Assembly: GCF_027594865.1 (NCBI RefSeq)
Contig: NZ_CP089391.1
Span: 1,022,501-1,086,500, forward strand
Length of the DNA stretch: 64,000 bases
Direction of reading: 5' to 3'
DNA from: Bradyrhizobium xenonodulans
GTDB taxonomy: Bacteria > Pseudomonadota > Alphaproteobacteria > Rhizobiales > Xanthobacteraceae
Both the position numbers and the translations under genes were made by a program. Positions 43,994 to 52,432 of the stretch are shown piece by piece (the first letter of the stretch is position 1; each line of letters begins with the position of its first letter). The notes below the pieces were generated by a model that was not told where the DNA came from, made no database searches, and saw only the letters and a program-made list of their open reading frames with translations.

Positions 43994-45012
43994 TGAAAGA
44001 ATTTACGCCGGCCCCCGATTCCGCTTCGATCGTCTCCGTCACCGACCGCGTCAAGCCGGTTGCGCTCGGCATGGGCGTGACCTCGGTGCATTTCCTCGGG
44101 CCCCGCGCCGCCTTCGTCGGCGGTGAGGAGAACGTCGCGTTCGTCGACGCCAAGGGCGAGATCAGCACGGTCGCCGTGCATAGCGGCGGCATTCTCTCGA
44201 CCGCCTCCGACGGCAAGCGCCTCATGATGGGCGGCGACGACGGCAAGGTCGTCTCGCTCGACGCCAAGGGTGAGGTGACGCTGCTCGCCACCGATCCGAA
44301 GCGGCGCTGGATCGACGCGGTGGCGCTGCACGCCGACGGCGCCTTCGCCTGGTCGGCCGGCAAGACCGCGACCGTCAAGAGCGGCAAGGCCGAGGAGAAA
44401 TCGCTCGAGGTGCCCTCGACCGTCGGCGGCCTTGCCTTCGCGCCGAAGGGGCTGCGGCTCGCGATCGCGCATTACAATGGCGCCACGCTGTGGTTTCCGA
44501 ACATGGAGGGATCGGCCGAATTCCTGCCCTGGGCCGGCTCGCATCTCGGCGTCTCCTTTAGTCCGGACAACAAGTTCCTGGTCACCACGATGCACGAGGC
44601 GGCGCTGCACGGCTGGCGGCTCGCCGATAACAGGCACATGCGCATGACCGGCTATCCCGGCCGCGTCCGCTCGATGTCCTGGAGCGCGGGCGGCAAGGGG
44701 CTGGCGACCTCGGGCGCCGACACCGTCATCATCTGGCCGTTCGGCAGCAAGGACGGCCCGATGGGCAAGGAGCCCGCAATGCTCGCGCCGCTTCAGGCGC
44801 GCGTCTCCGTGGTCGCCTGCCATCCGAAAAATGACATTCTCGCCGCCGGCTACAGCGACGGCACCGTGCTGATGGTGCGGCTCGAGGACGGCGCGGAAAT
44901 TTTGGTCCGCCGCAACGGCACGCCGCCGGTGGCCGCGATCGCCTGGAACGCCAAGGGCACGCTGCTGGCGTTCGCCGACGAAAATGGGGATGGCGGCCTG
45001 CTGGAGCTTTAA
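43993..45012 (+). CDS. WD40 repeat protein coupled to the COG0523 GTPase
   Basis: 339 aa. It is built of about seven beta-propeller blades (repeated patterns such as GVTSVHFLGPRAAFVGGE, GVSFSPDNKFLVTT, SMSWSAGGKGLATSGAD, VVACHPKNDILAAGYSDGT). There is no signal peptide. The start ATG overlaps the GTPase stop codon (TGATG), so translation is coupled. A propeller scaffold paired with a metallochaperone may present client proteins; this is an inference from coupling. The known family role is protein-protein binding only. Confidence 0.88.
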   Translation: MKEFTPAPDSASIVSVTDRVKPVALGMGVTSVHFLGPRAAFVGGEENVAFVDAKGEISTVAVHSGGILSTASDGKRLMMGGDDGKVVSLDAKGEVTLLATDPKRRWIDAVALHADGAFAWSAGKTATVKSGKAEEKSLEVPSTVGGLAFAPKGLRLAIAHYNGATLWFPNMEGSAEFLPWAGSHLGVSFSPDNKFLVTTMHEAALHGWRLADNRHMRMTGYPGRVRSMSWSAGGKGLATSGADTVIIWPFGSKDGPMGKEPAMLAPLQARVSVVACHPKNDILAAGYSDGTVLMVRLEDGAEILVRRNGTPPVAAIAWNAKGTLLAFADENGDGGLLEL

Positions 45013-45030
45013 TCTGTCATCCTTCAAGTC

Positions 45031-45119
45031 GTAGGGTGGGCAAAGGCGCCCTTGCGCCACGCCCACGATCTGTTTGTGTTGACGGAAGTCGTGGGCACGC
45101 TTCGCTTTGCCCACCCTAC
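45031..45119. repeat. Interspersed inverted repeat, type 1, copy F
   Basis: It starts GTAGGGTGGGCAAAGGCGCC and ends GCTTTGCCCACCCTAC, with inner GCCCACGA / TCGTGGGC pairing. It lies between the WD40 and MgtC-like genes, 14 bases before the latter's start. Confidence 0.88.
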
Positions 45120-45133
45120 GGCAGCTCACATCC

Positions 45134-45850
45134 ATGCGGTTTCTGACGACCTTCCAGATTGCTGACTTCGCGGACACGCTGGTCAGCCTGACCACGGCCT
45201 TCGTGCTGGGCACGCTGATCGGCGCCGAGCGGCAGTATCGCCAGCGCACCGCAGGCCTGCGCACCAATGTGCTGGTCGCTGTCGGCGCCGCCGCGTTCGT
45301 CGATCTCGCCATGCACCTGACCGGCGCCGACGGCGCGGTCCGGGTGATTTCCTATGTCGTCTCCGGCATCGGCTTCCTCGGCGCCGGCGTCATCATGAAG
45401 CAGGGCATGGATGTGCGCGGGCTCAACACCGCCGCGACATTATGGGCCTCTGCCGCGGTCGGCTCCTGCGCCGGGGCCGACATGGTCGCGCAGGCGGCCG
45501 CGCTGACCGTGTTCGTCATTGCCGGCAACACCATGTTGCGCCCGCTGGTCAATGCCATCAACCGCATTCCGCTGAACGAGAAGGCCCTGGAGGCAACCTA
45601 CTACTTCAAGCTCGCGGTCGCGGCGGATGCCGTGCCCGACATGCGTGACCGGCTCGTCGAGAAACTCGAGGGCGCAAAGTATCCGGTGGCCGATATCGAC
45701 GTGGTCGAGACCGGGGACGATTTGATCGAGATCGTCGCAAAGCTGGTGGCGACTGCGGTCGATCCGAACGAGCTGAATGTGGTCGCGACCGACCTCCAGC
45801 ATCTGCCGGGCGTGCGCCACGCCACCTGGGAAGTCAGCACGACGGAGTGA
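45134..45850 (+). CDS. MgtC/SapB family membrane protein
   Basis: 238 aa from the ATG at 45134, just after the repeat; the frame extends into the repeat but not as family sequence. Four to five membrane segments fill residues 10-145, with the MgtC motifs LGTLIGAERQYRQRTAGLRTN (split) and GIGFLGAGVIMKQG..VRGLNTAATLWASAAVG. A C-terminal ACT-like soluble domain follows. MgtC proteins modulate ATP synthase or survival in low magnesium; environmental homologues are largely unstudied. No regulator is visible. Confidence 0.9.
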   Translation: MRFLTTFQIADFADTLVSLTTAFVLGTLIGAERQYRQRTAGLRTNVLVAVGAAAFVDLAMHLTGADGAVRVISYVVSGIGFLGAGVIMKQGMDVRGLNTAATLWASAAVGSCAGADMVAQAAALTVFVIAGNTMLRPLVNAINRIPLNEKALEATYYFKLAVAADAVPDMRDRLVEKLEGAKYPVADIDVVETGDDLIEIVAKLVATAVDPNELNVVATDLQHLPGVRHATWEVSTTE

Positions 45851-45911
45851 GCGCGGCGTTCTGGCGCACGAACGTGGGGTTCCAGCACCTCCGGCACGGA
45901 ACCGCAATCGT

Positions 45912-46286
45912 ATGAGTTCGTTGATTCCGCGGACAAATGCGGTGATCGACATGACCGGCAATGACAAGCGCAGACTGAAACTGGATCTGATGATCGCCTG
46001 TTCGATGTTCGCCACAGGCGTGGTGGTGACAGGCCTATCGCTCGCGCAAATCCGCGCCGAGAGCCGGACGCAGATGGCGCAGACGACGGCACCGCTCCAG
46101 GGCGCGCCGTCCGACGATCAGGGCAAGACCCCCGCGGAATCCAAGCCCGGCGGCGATCGGCCAACCACGCCGGCGCCGGAGCCTGCGCGTCCCGATCCGC
46201 AGACGCAAGGCGCGGCGGGCGCGGCAAAACCGGCATTGCCGCCGGCCCCTGCCGAGAAGATCGCGCCGCCGATCAAGGAGAAGTAG
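45912..46286 (+). CDS. Small single-pass membrane protein with Pro/Ala-rich tail
   Basis: 124 aa from the ATG at 45912 (an ATG at 45951 is an alternative). Residues about 25-48 form one membrane segment (LMIACSMFATGVVVTGLSLA). The remainder is a low-complexity P/A/E/K/Q tail, probably periplasmic and unstructured. No family recognised. The open frame could run further upstream but overlaps the MgtC-like gene there. Confidence 0.5.
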   Translation: MSSLIPRTNAVIDMTGNDKRRLKLDLMIACSMFATGVVVTGLSLAQIRAESRTQMAQTTAPLQGAPSDDQGKTPAESKPGGDRPTTPAPEPARPDPQTQGAAGAAKPALPPAPAEKIAPPIKEK

Positions 46287-46307
46287 GTTCTCTCCACGCA
46301 CTCCGGT

Positions 46308-46381
46308 GTCATCACCCGCGAAAGCGGGTGATCCATTATTCCAGAGGCACTCGTGATCGGCCGAGAAGCCGCAGCGTACTG
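46308..46381. repeat. Left part of a chromosomal repeat split by the IS30 element
   Basis: TCACCCGCGAAAGCGGGTGA forms a hairpin, then a spacer runs to GCGTACTG at the insertion point. Its continuation GATGCCCCGG...CCGGGGCATGACAG lies on the other side of the element (47803-47836). Joined, the two halves read as one intergenic repeat with hairpins at both ends. Confidence 0.6.
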
Positions 46382-46412
46382 GGCGGATTCAACCGCTCGT
46401 CGCAACACCCTG
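46382..46412. repeat. IS30 terminal inverted repeat, left
   Basis: 31 bp, identical to the complement of 47772-47802. The transposase stop codon (46389-46391) lies inside it. Confidence 0.92.
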
Positions 46413-47756
46413 TGTATCGTTCACTTGTAGCAATTGGTCGAGAGTTTCGGCCGGTGTTTTCCAGCCGAGGGTTTTCCTGGGCCTGGTGTTGAGTGCGAGA
46501 GCCACGGCCTCGAGATCACCAGAGTTGTGCAGGCTAAGATCGGTCCCTTTTGGAAAGTACTGGCGCAGCAACCCATTTGTGTTCTCGTTGGTGCCGCGCT
46601 GCCATGGGCTATGAGGGTCACAGAAGTAGACCTGCAGGCCTGCATCGATCCTCAGGCGTGCATGCTGAGCCAGTTCAGCTCCTTGATCCCAGGTCAGCGA
46701 TCGACGCAGCTGTTCGGGCATGCTGACGATTGCGCGGGTGATGGCGTCGCGCACTGCCTCAGCGCCATGTCCGGCGAGTGCAGGTCCGTTCTTCACGCGA
46801 GCTTCCTGTTCATGGCCTGTGATACGCGGCAGATGCAGCAGAATGGTAAAGCGGGTCGTGCGCTCCACCAAGGTGCCGATCGCGGAACTTCCAAGACCCA
46901 TAATGAGATCACCTTCCCAGTGGCCCGGCACAGCTCGATCGGCGGCTTCCGCCGGACGTTGACTGATCATGATCTCGGAAGGAATGAAGCTTCTGCCTTT
47001 GCGGACGCGCGCCCTCGGCATCCGCAACACCCGCCCGGTGCGCAAGCAGGCCGTCAGTTCGCGGCGCAAAGCTCCTCGACCCTGCACATAAAGTGCCTGA
47101 TAGATCGCCTCGTGACTGATGCGCATCGTCTCATCCTCGGGAAAGTCCAGCCGAAGTCGCCGAGAAATCTGTTCCGGGCTCCATGCCCTGGCCCAGCGCC
47201 GGTTTTGCCGATGCACAGCCCGGCGTCCCTTCCACACGACCTTCGGGCCAGCCAGGAGCTCCCCGTCCGGCTTGGCGATCATACCGGCAAGCCTGTCCTG
47301 CACGTAATCCCGCAGGGGCGGATTGATCGCCAACTTCGCCGGCTTGGGCCGTCGGGCGGACCGATCAGCGTGCCATTGTGCCGTGGTTGCTCGGTACTGT
47401 GGGGCGCCGTGGCGGCGCGCCACATTACGACGGAGTTCACGAGAGATCGTGCAGGGAGCTCGATCAAGCTGACGAGCGATGGCTCGCACCCCATGACCCT
47501 GCACACGCAAGATGGCGATCTCCTCGCGCTCGGCGAACGAGAGATAGCGCTCCGATGGAAGCCTTGACGACGGTGACAAATGTGTTGGCGGCATGCCGCC
47601 CGCCCTCCGGAACCAGCGCACTCCAACCGAAGGCGATACCCCGGCCTCAACCGCAGCATCTTCGCTCGATCGCCCCGAGGCAATCGCAGCCCAGAACCGT
47701 CTACAATCCTCTCGTCGGGCCTCTTGAGGACGACTTGCTCGCGCACGGCTCTCCAT
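46389..47756 (-). CDS. IS30 family transposase
   Basis: 455 aa from the ATG at 47756; earlier in-frame codons lie in the terminal repeat and host DNA. An N-terminal HTH region (residues 10-50) is followed by the IS30-type HTH (YLSFAEREEIAILRVQGHGVRAIARQLDRAPCTISREL split over about 72-109). The catalytic DDE residues are D in HWEGDLIMG, D in LTWDQGAEL and E in QRGTNENTNGLLR, followed by YFPKGTDL. No frameshift or stop is seen, so the enzyme should be active. Confidence 0.95.
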   Translation of the reverse strand: MESRARASRPQEARREDCRRFWAAIASGRSSEDAAVEAGVSPSVGVRWFRRAGGMPPTHLSPSSRLPSERYLSFAEREEIAILRVQGHGVRAIARQLDRAPCTISRELRRNVARRHGAPQYRATTAQWHADRSARRPKPAKLAINPPLRDYVQDRLAGMIAKPDGELLAGPKVVWKGRRAVHRQNRRWARAWSPEQISRRLRLDFPEDETMRISHEAIYQALYVQGRGALRRELTACLRTGRVLRMPRARVRKGRSFIPSEIMISQRPAEAADRAVPGHWEGDLIMGLGSSAIGTLVERTTRFTILLHLPRITGHEQEARVKNGPALAGHGAEAVRDAITRAIVSMPEQLRRSLTWDQGAELAQHARLRIDAGLQVYFCDPHSPWQRGTNENTNGLLRQYFPKGTDLSLHNSGDLEAVALALNTRPRKTLGWKTPAETLDQLLQVNDTQGVATSG

Positions 47757-47771
47757 CGCAACCTCCTTGTT

Positions 47772-47802
47772 CAGGGTGTTGCGACGAGCGGTTGAATCCG
47801 CC
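47772..47802. repeat. IS30 terminal inverted repeat, right
   Basis: 31 bp, the perfect complement of 46382-46412, starting 15 bases upstream of the transposase start codon. Confidence 0.92.
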
Positions 47803-47836
47803 CTGGATGCCCCGGTCAAGCCGGGGCATGACAGTG
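47803..47836. repeat. Right part of the chromosomal repeat split by IS30
   Basis: It starts with the CTG target repeat and contains ATGCCCCGG / CCGGGGCAT as a hairpin. It ends about 20 bases before the homospermidine synthase stop codon and may have served as its terminator. Confidence 0.6.
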
Positions 47837-47856
47837 GTGTGTGGGACGGCAAACGC

Positions 47857-49299
47857 TCACCGCACCAGGATATTCCGGAACTGCCAGGGATCGCTGGTGT
47901 CGATGTCTTCCGGGAACAGCCCCGGGCGATCCGTCAGCGGCGTCCAGTCGGTATAAAAACCCTTCACCGGGCCGAGATAGGGCAGCTGGATTTCCAGCAG
48001 GCGATCGAAATCCATCTCGTCGGCTTCGACGATGCCTTCGTTCGGGTTTTCCAGCGCCCACACCATGCCGCCGAGCACGGCGGAGGTCACTTGCAAGCCG
48101 GTGGCGTTCTGATACGGCGCGAGCCTGCGGGTCTCTTCGATCGAGAGCTGCGAGCCGTACCAATAGGCGTTGTTGTCATGGCCGAACAGCAGCACACCGA
48201 GTTCGTCGATGCCGTCGACGATCTCGTTCTCGTCGAGGATGTGATGCTTCTCCTGCATCTTGGCGGCGCGGCCGAACATTTCGTGCAGGGACAGCACGGC
48301 ATCGTCGGCCGGATGATAGGCATAGTGGCAGGTCGGCCGATAGACCGCCTTGCCCGATGCGTCGCGCACGGTGAAGTAATCGGAGATCGAGATCGACTCG
48401 TTGTGGGTGACGAGGAAGCCATATTGCGCGCCGCGGGTCGGGCACCAGGTGCGCACGCGCGTGTTGGCGCCGGGCTGCATCAGATAGATGGCAGCGCCGC
48501 AGCCGGCTTCGTGGGTGCGCGCATTCTCGGGCATCCATTTCTCATGGGTGCCCCAGCCGAGCTCGGACGGCTGCACGCCTTCTGACAGGAAGCCTTCCAC
48601 CGACCAGGTGTTGACGAAGACATCAGGCTCTTTCGGCGTCTTGGAGCGCTGGGTGTCGCGTTCGGCGATGTGGATGCCCTTGATGCCGGCCTGCCGCATC
48701 AGGTCGGCCCATTCGGCCTTGGTCTTCGGCCTGGGGGCATTGAGCTTCAGATCAGCGGCGACATTGAGCAGCGCCTGCTTGACGAAGAAGGAGACCATGC
48801 CGGGATTGGCGCCACAGCAGGAGACGGCCGTCGTCGAGCCCTTAGGCCGCGCCTTCTTGGCGGCCAGCGTCACCTCGCGAAGCGCGTAGTTGGAGCGCGC
48901 TTCCGGGCCCTTCGAGGAATCGAAATAGAAGCCGAGCCACGGCTCGTTGACGGTGTCGATATAGAGCGCGCCGAGCTCGTTGCAGAGCTCCATGATGTCG
49001 GTGGAGCCGGTGTCGACCGAGAGATTGACGCAAAAGCCCTGGCCGCCGCCTTCGGTGAGAAGCGGAGTCAGCAAGTCGCGATAATTGTCTTTTGTCACGG
49101 CCTTCTGGATGAAGCGCACATTCTGCTTCTCGCAATGCGCCTTGCGGCCCTCGTCCTTGGGATCGATCACGGTGACGCGCGACTTGTCGTAATCGAGATG
49201 CCGCTCGATCATCGGCAGCGTGCCTTTGCCGATGGAGCCGAAGCCGACCATGACGATGGGACCGGTGATCTTCGCGTAGATCTGCGAGGGAGGGCTCAT
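47857..49299 (-). CDS. hss: Homospermidine synthase
   Basis: 480 aa from the ATG at 49299 (GGAG 10 bases upstream). The NAD-binding loop is VMVGFGSIGKGTLP near residue 17. CGANPGMVSFFVKQAL near 158, DTVNEPWLG and HNESISISDYFTVRD are typical of bacterial homospermidine synthases. It condenses two putrescines (or spermidine plus putrescine) into sym-homospermidine, the characteristic polyamine of rhizobia. The ornithine decarboxylase that makes putrescine is encoded 1.3 kb upstream on the same strand. Confidence 0.95.
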   Translation of the reverse strand: MSPPSQIYAKITGPIVMVGFGSIGKGTLPMIERHLDYDKSRVTVIDPKDEGRKAHCEKQNVRFIQKAVTKDNYRDLLTPLLTEGGGQGFCVNLSVDTGSTDIMELCNELGALYIDTVNEPWLGFYFDSSKGPEARSNYALREVTLAAKKARPKGSTTAVSCCGANPGMVSFFVKQALLNVAADLKLNAPRPKTKAEWADLMRQAGIKGIHIAERDTQRSKTPKEPDVFVNTWSVEGFLSEGVQPSELGWGTHEKWMPENARTHEAGCGAAIYLMQPGANTRVRTWCPTRGAQYGFLVTHNESISISDYFTVRDASGKAVYRPTCHYAYHPADDAVLSLHEMFGRAAKMQEKHHILDENEIVDGIDELGVLLFGHDNNAYWYGSQLSIEETRRLAPYQNATGLQVTSAVLGGMVWALENPNEGIVEADEMDFDRLLEIQLPYLGPVKGFYTDWTPLTDRPGLFPEDIDTSDPWQFRNILVR

Positions 49300-49366
49300 G
49301 GATGGTTTCTCCGGAAAAGTTCTGGCGGACAAAGGGTGAGGGGTGGATCAGGCGCTGCGGCGCTTT

Positions 49367-49756
49367 TCAGACGCTGCGGCGCTTGGCGGTGACTTCGATC
49401 TCGACCTTCATCTCGGGCTTGGCGAGGGCGCTGACGACCAGCAAGGTCGCAGCCGGCCTGATGTCGCCGAGAACCTCGCCGCAGACGGCGAAGTGGGCAT
49501 CGATGTAGCTGGCGTCGGTGACGTAGTAGGTCGCACGGACGATATCGGCCATCTCAAATCCGCCCTCCTTCAGGGCGGCTGCGATGGTCTTGAAGCAGTT
49601 GCGTGACTGGCTCGTGACATCTGAAGGCATCGTCATCGTCGTGTAGTCATAGCCGGTGGTTCCCGCGACAAAGGCGAAGTCGCCGTCGATCACGGCGCGG
49701 CTGTAGCCGACGGTCTTCTCGAGGGGAGAGCCGGTGGAGATCAGGCGACGGGACAT
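49367..49756 (-). CDS. RidA/YjgF family protein
   Basis: 129 aa. The family fold is clear: STGSPLEKTVGYSRAVIDGDFAFVAGTTGYD near the N-terminus and the subunit-interface EIEVTAKR at the end. The conserved Arg of true RidA (in PxARS..V) appears only as IRPAATLLVVSAL, so it may not be the enamine/imine deaminase RidA itself. It sits between the two polyamine genes, where imine chemistry occurs during homospermidine synthesis. A detoxifying role there is a guess. Confidence 0.85.
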   Translation of the reverse strand: MSRRLISTGSPLEKTVGYSRAVIDGDFAFVAGTTGYDYTTMTMPSDVTSQSRNCFKTIAAALKEGGFEMADIVRATYYVTDASYIDAHFAVCGEVLGDIRPAATLLVVSALAKPEMKVEIEVTAKRRSV

Positions 49757-49903
49757 GTTCGTGGGCCTCGACTGAAGGGGGAATTTCGAGGGGTTAAAGG
49801 GCGTTTCTGGGGCTCGCGCAACCCCAAAGCAGCAGGGCTAACGCAGGCGCGGCCGGACGCTGCCGCTTAACGCGGCTCCGGTCGTCACCATCATGGCAAT
49901 TCC

Positions 49904-50491
49904 TTAAGCCGCGTGCGCCTGGAGGGCGCGAAGGACCCTCCGTTTGGAAAGCGCCGCGCCGGTCGGGACGATCATCCCCTCGGCGCCGTCGAGCGCGCCG
50001 CCGGTGAATTCGACCGCCAGCAGGCGGTCGCGTTCGAACGGGCCAGGCAGCGACAGTGCGCCGGTCTTCTCGCCGGTGAAGCCGAAGCGGGCGTAGTAGG
50101 GCGCATCGCCGAGCAGGATCACGGCGTCATGCCCGCGCGCCCGGGCGGCGGCCAGCGCTTGTTGCATCAGCGCGGCGCCGATCCCGAGCTCGCGGAAGGC
50201 AGGGTCCACCGCCAGCGGTCCGAGGACCAGAGCGGGCCTGCCTCCGGCGCTGACGTGCCACAGCCGCACGGTTCCCACGAGTGTCCCCTCACGCACGGCC
50301 GACAGGGCAAGCCCTGCGGCCGGCAGGCGTCCGTCGCGCAGGCGCTGACAGGTGCGGTCATGGCGGTTCTCGCCAAAGCAGGCATCCAGCAGCGCTTCAC
50401 GGGCGGCGACGTCGACAGCACGTTCCGCACGGATCGCGAACGGAGCGGCTTTCGAAGTGAGGGAGATCTGTGGCTTCCGAAAAGCAGTCAT
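49904..50491 (-). CDS. GNAT family N-acetyltransferase
   Basis: 195 aa. The acetyl-CoA motif is VDPAFRELGIGAALMQQALAAAR near residues 100-122 and the strand before it is LGPLAVDP. Overall it resembles YhbS-type acetyltransferases. The start of the protein (residues 1-20) is variable. It lies between the decarboxylase and RidA genes on the same strand, so polyamine acetylation is possible, but family sequence alone does not say so. Confidence 0.85.
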   Translation of the reverse strand: MTAFRKPQISLTSKAAPFAIRAERAVDVAAREALLDACFGENRHDRTCQRLRDGRLPAAGLALSAVREGTLVGTVRLWHVSAGGRPALVLGPLAVDPAFRELGIGAALMQQALAAARARGHDAVILLGDAPYYARFGFTGEKTGALSLPGPFERDRLLAVEFTGGALDGAEGMIVPTGAALSKRRVLRALQAHAA

Positions 50492-50571
50492 GGCGCGTCA
50501 GTCCCCGCTTGAACCGTCGTGCGGAGAGCACGCCTGTCCAAGACGTCGTCAGAAATCGGAAATGTCAGGGA

Positions 50572-50591
50572 GGAGCCGGCAAGCCGGCTCC
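50572..50591. terminator. Hairpin after the decarboxylase gene
   Basis: GGAGCCGGC-AA-GCCGGCTCC is a perfect 9-bp stem 32 bases past the decarboxylase stop (minus strand). There is no T-run, so it may only stabilise the transcript end or weaken read-through. Confidence 0.5.
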
Positions 50592-50622
50592 CGGGTTCGT
50601 CAGGCCTCAGACAAGAGGCAAA

Positions 50623-51765
50623 TCAGATGTGATACGTCTTCAGCGGCGGGATGCCGTTGAACGCCACCGCCGAGTAGGTCGACGTATAGGCCCCGGTGCC
50701 TTCGATCAGCAGCTTGTCGCCGATCTCGAGCGTGACGGGAAGCGGATACGGGCTCTTCTCGTACAGCACGTCGGCGCTGTCGCAGGTCGGGCCTGCGAGC
50801 ACGCACGGCGTCATGTCCGCGCCGTCATGGGCGGTGCGGATGGCGTAGCGGATCGACTCGTCCATGGTCTCGGCGAGACCGCCGAACTTGCCGATGTCCA
50901 GGTACACCCAGCGCACCTCGTCCTCGTCGCTCTTCTTCGAGATGAGCACGACCTCGGATTCGATGATGCCGGCGTTGCCCACCATGCCGCGGCCCGGCTC
51001 GATGATGGTCTCCGGAATCTGGTTGCCGAAGTGCTTGCGCAGCGCGCGGAAGATCGAGCGGCCGTAGGTCAGGACCGGCGGCACGTCCTTCAGATACTTG
51101 GTCGGGAAGCCACCGCCCATGTTGACCATGGAGAGGTTGATGCCGCGCTCGGCGCAGTCGCGGAACACCTGCGAGGCCATCGCCAGCGCACGGTCCCATG
51201 CCTTCACCTTGCGTTGCTGCGAGCCGACATGGAAGGAGATGCCGCACGGCTCCAGGCCCAGGCGCTTGGCGACGTCGAGCACGTCGACGGCCATTTCCGG
51301 GTCGCAGCCGAACTTGCGCGACAGCGGCCACTCGGCGCCGGCGCAGTCATAGAGGATGCGGCAGAACACCTTCGCGCCGGGGGCGGCACGGGCGATTTTC
51401 TCGACCTCGGGGACGCAGTCCACCGCGAACAGCCGGATGCCGAGTGCGAAGGCGCGCGCGATGTCGCGCTCCTTCTTGATCGTGTTGCCGAAGGAGATGC
51501 GGTCGGGCGTCGCACCCGCAGCCAGCGCCATCTCGATCTCGGCGACCGTCGCGGTGTCGAAGCAGGAGCCCATGGACGCGAGCAGCGACAGCACTTCCGG
51601 TGCCGGGTTCGCCTTGACGGCGTAGAACACGCGGCTGTCGGGCAGCGCCTTGGCGAAGGTCTGGTAATTGTCGCGCACGACCTCGAGGTCGACGACGAGG
51701 CACGGCTCGGTGTCGAGGCCATCCTTGCGGCGGTTGCGCAGGAACTCCTGGATACGTTCGGTCAT
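50623..51765 (-). CDS. Ornithine/lysine decarboxylase, fold type III (alanine racemase-like)
   Basis: 380 aa from the ATG at 51765 (GGAGA 7 bases upstream). K51 in FYAVKANPAPEV binds PLP; H179 in SFHVGSQQ, EPGRGMVGNAG near 256-266, and C328-D329 in GPTCDSADVLYE are the other active-site parts. Short bacterial enzymes of this type decarboxylate ornithine, some also lysine. Putrescine produced here feeds the homospermidine synthase downstream. A 500-base untranslated leader precedes it, which suggests control by polyamines at RNA level. Confidence 0.93.
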   Translation of the reverse strand: MTERIQEFLRNRRKDGLDTEPCLVVDLEVVRDNYQTFAKALPDSRVFYAVKANPAPEVLSLLASMGSCFDTATVAEIEMALAAGATPDRISFGNTIKKERDIARAFALGIRLFAVDCVPEVEKIARAAPGAKVFCRILYDCAGAEWPLSRKFGCDPEMAVDVLDVAKRLGLEPCGISFHVGSQQRKVKAWDRALAMASQVFRDCAERGINLSMVNMGGGFPTKYLKDVPPVLTYGRSIFRALRKHFGNQIPETIIEPGRGMVGNAGIIESEVVLISKKSDEDEVRWVYLDIGKFGGLAETMDESIRYAIRTAHDGADMTPCVLAGPTCDSADVLYEKSPYPLPVTLEIGDKLLIEGTGAYTSTYSAVAFNGIPPLKTYHI

Positions 51766-52278
51766 GGCACTCTCCAACGGTCCCAGCGACGGGATCCGCA
51801 TCAACGTGACGTCGGATAAGAGCGCTCCGGCCACATCGCGCGATGGAGGCGCGTTGAGGCCAAAAGACTCAAACCAGACTGTGCTGCCGTGGATTGGTTG
51901 GGAGAGTTTCCCGCCCGCACACCTGGCAATGAAGGACAAGCCTTTTCAGTAGCCCGCGCCGGCGGTGGAATGCCGGTAGAGACCAAAAAAGCCCGATCCG
52001 TCGTTGCTTTAAGTCGCGTCCCCCGTTGAGAGCGGGGTGCGCCGGTTCGCCTCCGGCTGCCAGTCACGGTTGCAAAGAGTGAAGTCACCTTCGACAAGGC
52101 ACCTCTTGAGAGAGATGCTGGACGCTCCGGGTTTGCTTTCGTCTTCCGGCTATGAGCCTTCCGACTTCCGCACTTCCGAAGAGCCCCTCGGCTTCTTCAC
52201 CCCTTGGCGGCTGTCCGGCCTCTTGTCCGGATACCTACCGACTGACACACGACCACAGGCACGTGCGAAATTGGGCAA
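51766..52278 (-). ncRNA. Long structured 5' leader of the decarboxylase gene, candidate speF-type element
   Basis: There is no credible gene between 51766 and 52432. On the minus strand a predicted start near 52278 gives a leader of about 510 bases. It contains a CCCCG...CGGGG hairpin (52021-52037) and a run of six U (51990-51985) after a GC-rich stretch. A conserved RNA motif named speF is known upstream of ornithine decarboxylase genes in alphaproteobacteria. I infer that this leader holds it but cannot align it here. Confidence 0.5.
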
Positions 52279-52284
52279 GAGCGC

Positions 52285-52312
52285 ACATAAGGCTTTTGCA
52301 CCCGCTTCGCAA
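52285..52312 (-). promoter_or_regulatory. Candidate promoter of the decarboxylase leader
   Basis: On the minus strand TTGCGA (52312-52307), 16 bases, TTATGT (52290-52285). It is a moderate match to the housekeeping consensus and the best in the gap. Confidence 0.4.
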
Positions 52313-52432
52313 GAATTTTTTTAGGCTGCGGACAGAATTGCCTAACATCTGCTTGCGCAGTGTTGCGCGAGCGACGCGGAAGATGAACGTGCGTTAAGTT
52401 TTCTGTGTCGCGCGCGTGTCGTGCGCGAAGCG

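Larger units (their letters stand above)
46382..47802 (-). mobile_element. Complete IS30-family insertion sequence, 1421 bp
   Basis: The ends are perfect 31-bp inverted repeats (46382-46412 and 47772-47802), starting GGCGGATTCAACC. The flanks carry a 3-bp direct repeat CTG (46379-46381 and 47803-47805), which suits the short target duplications of this family. A single intact transposase gene fills the element on the minus strand. Intact ends and target repeats suggest a fairly recent insertion. Confidence 0.93.

Noticed and set aside
51801..52097. 98-codon minus-strand frame in the decarboxylase leader
   Set aside because: Composition is random-looking and no start signal is seen. A short leader peptide at its end (start near 51836) remains possible but has no ribosome site.
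52037..52324. 95-codon plus-strand frame in the decarboxylase leader
   Set aside because: No ribosome site, no family, and it runs through a region better explained as untranslated leader on the other strand.
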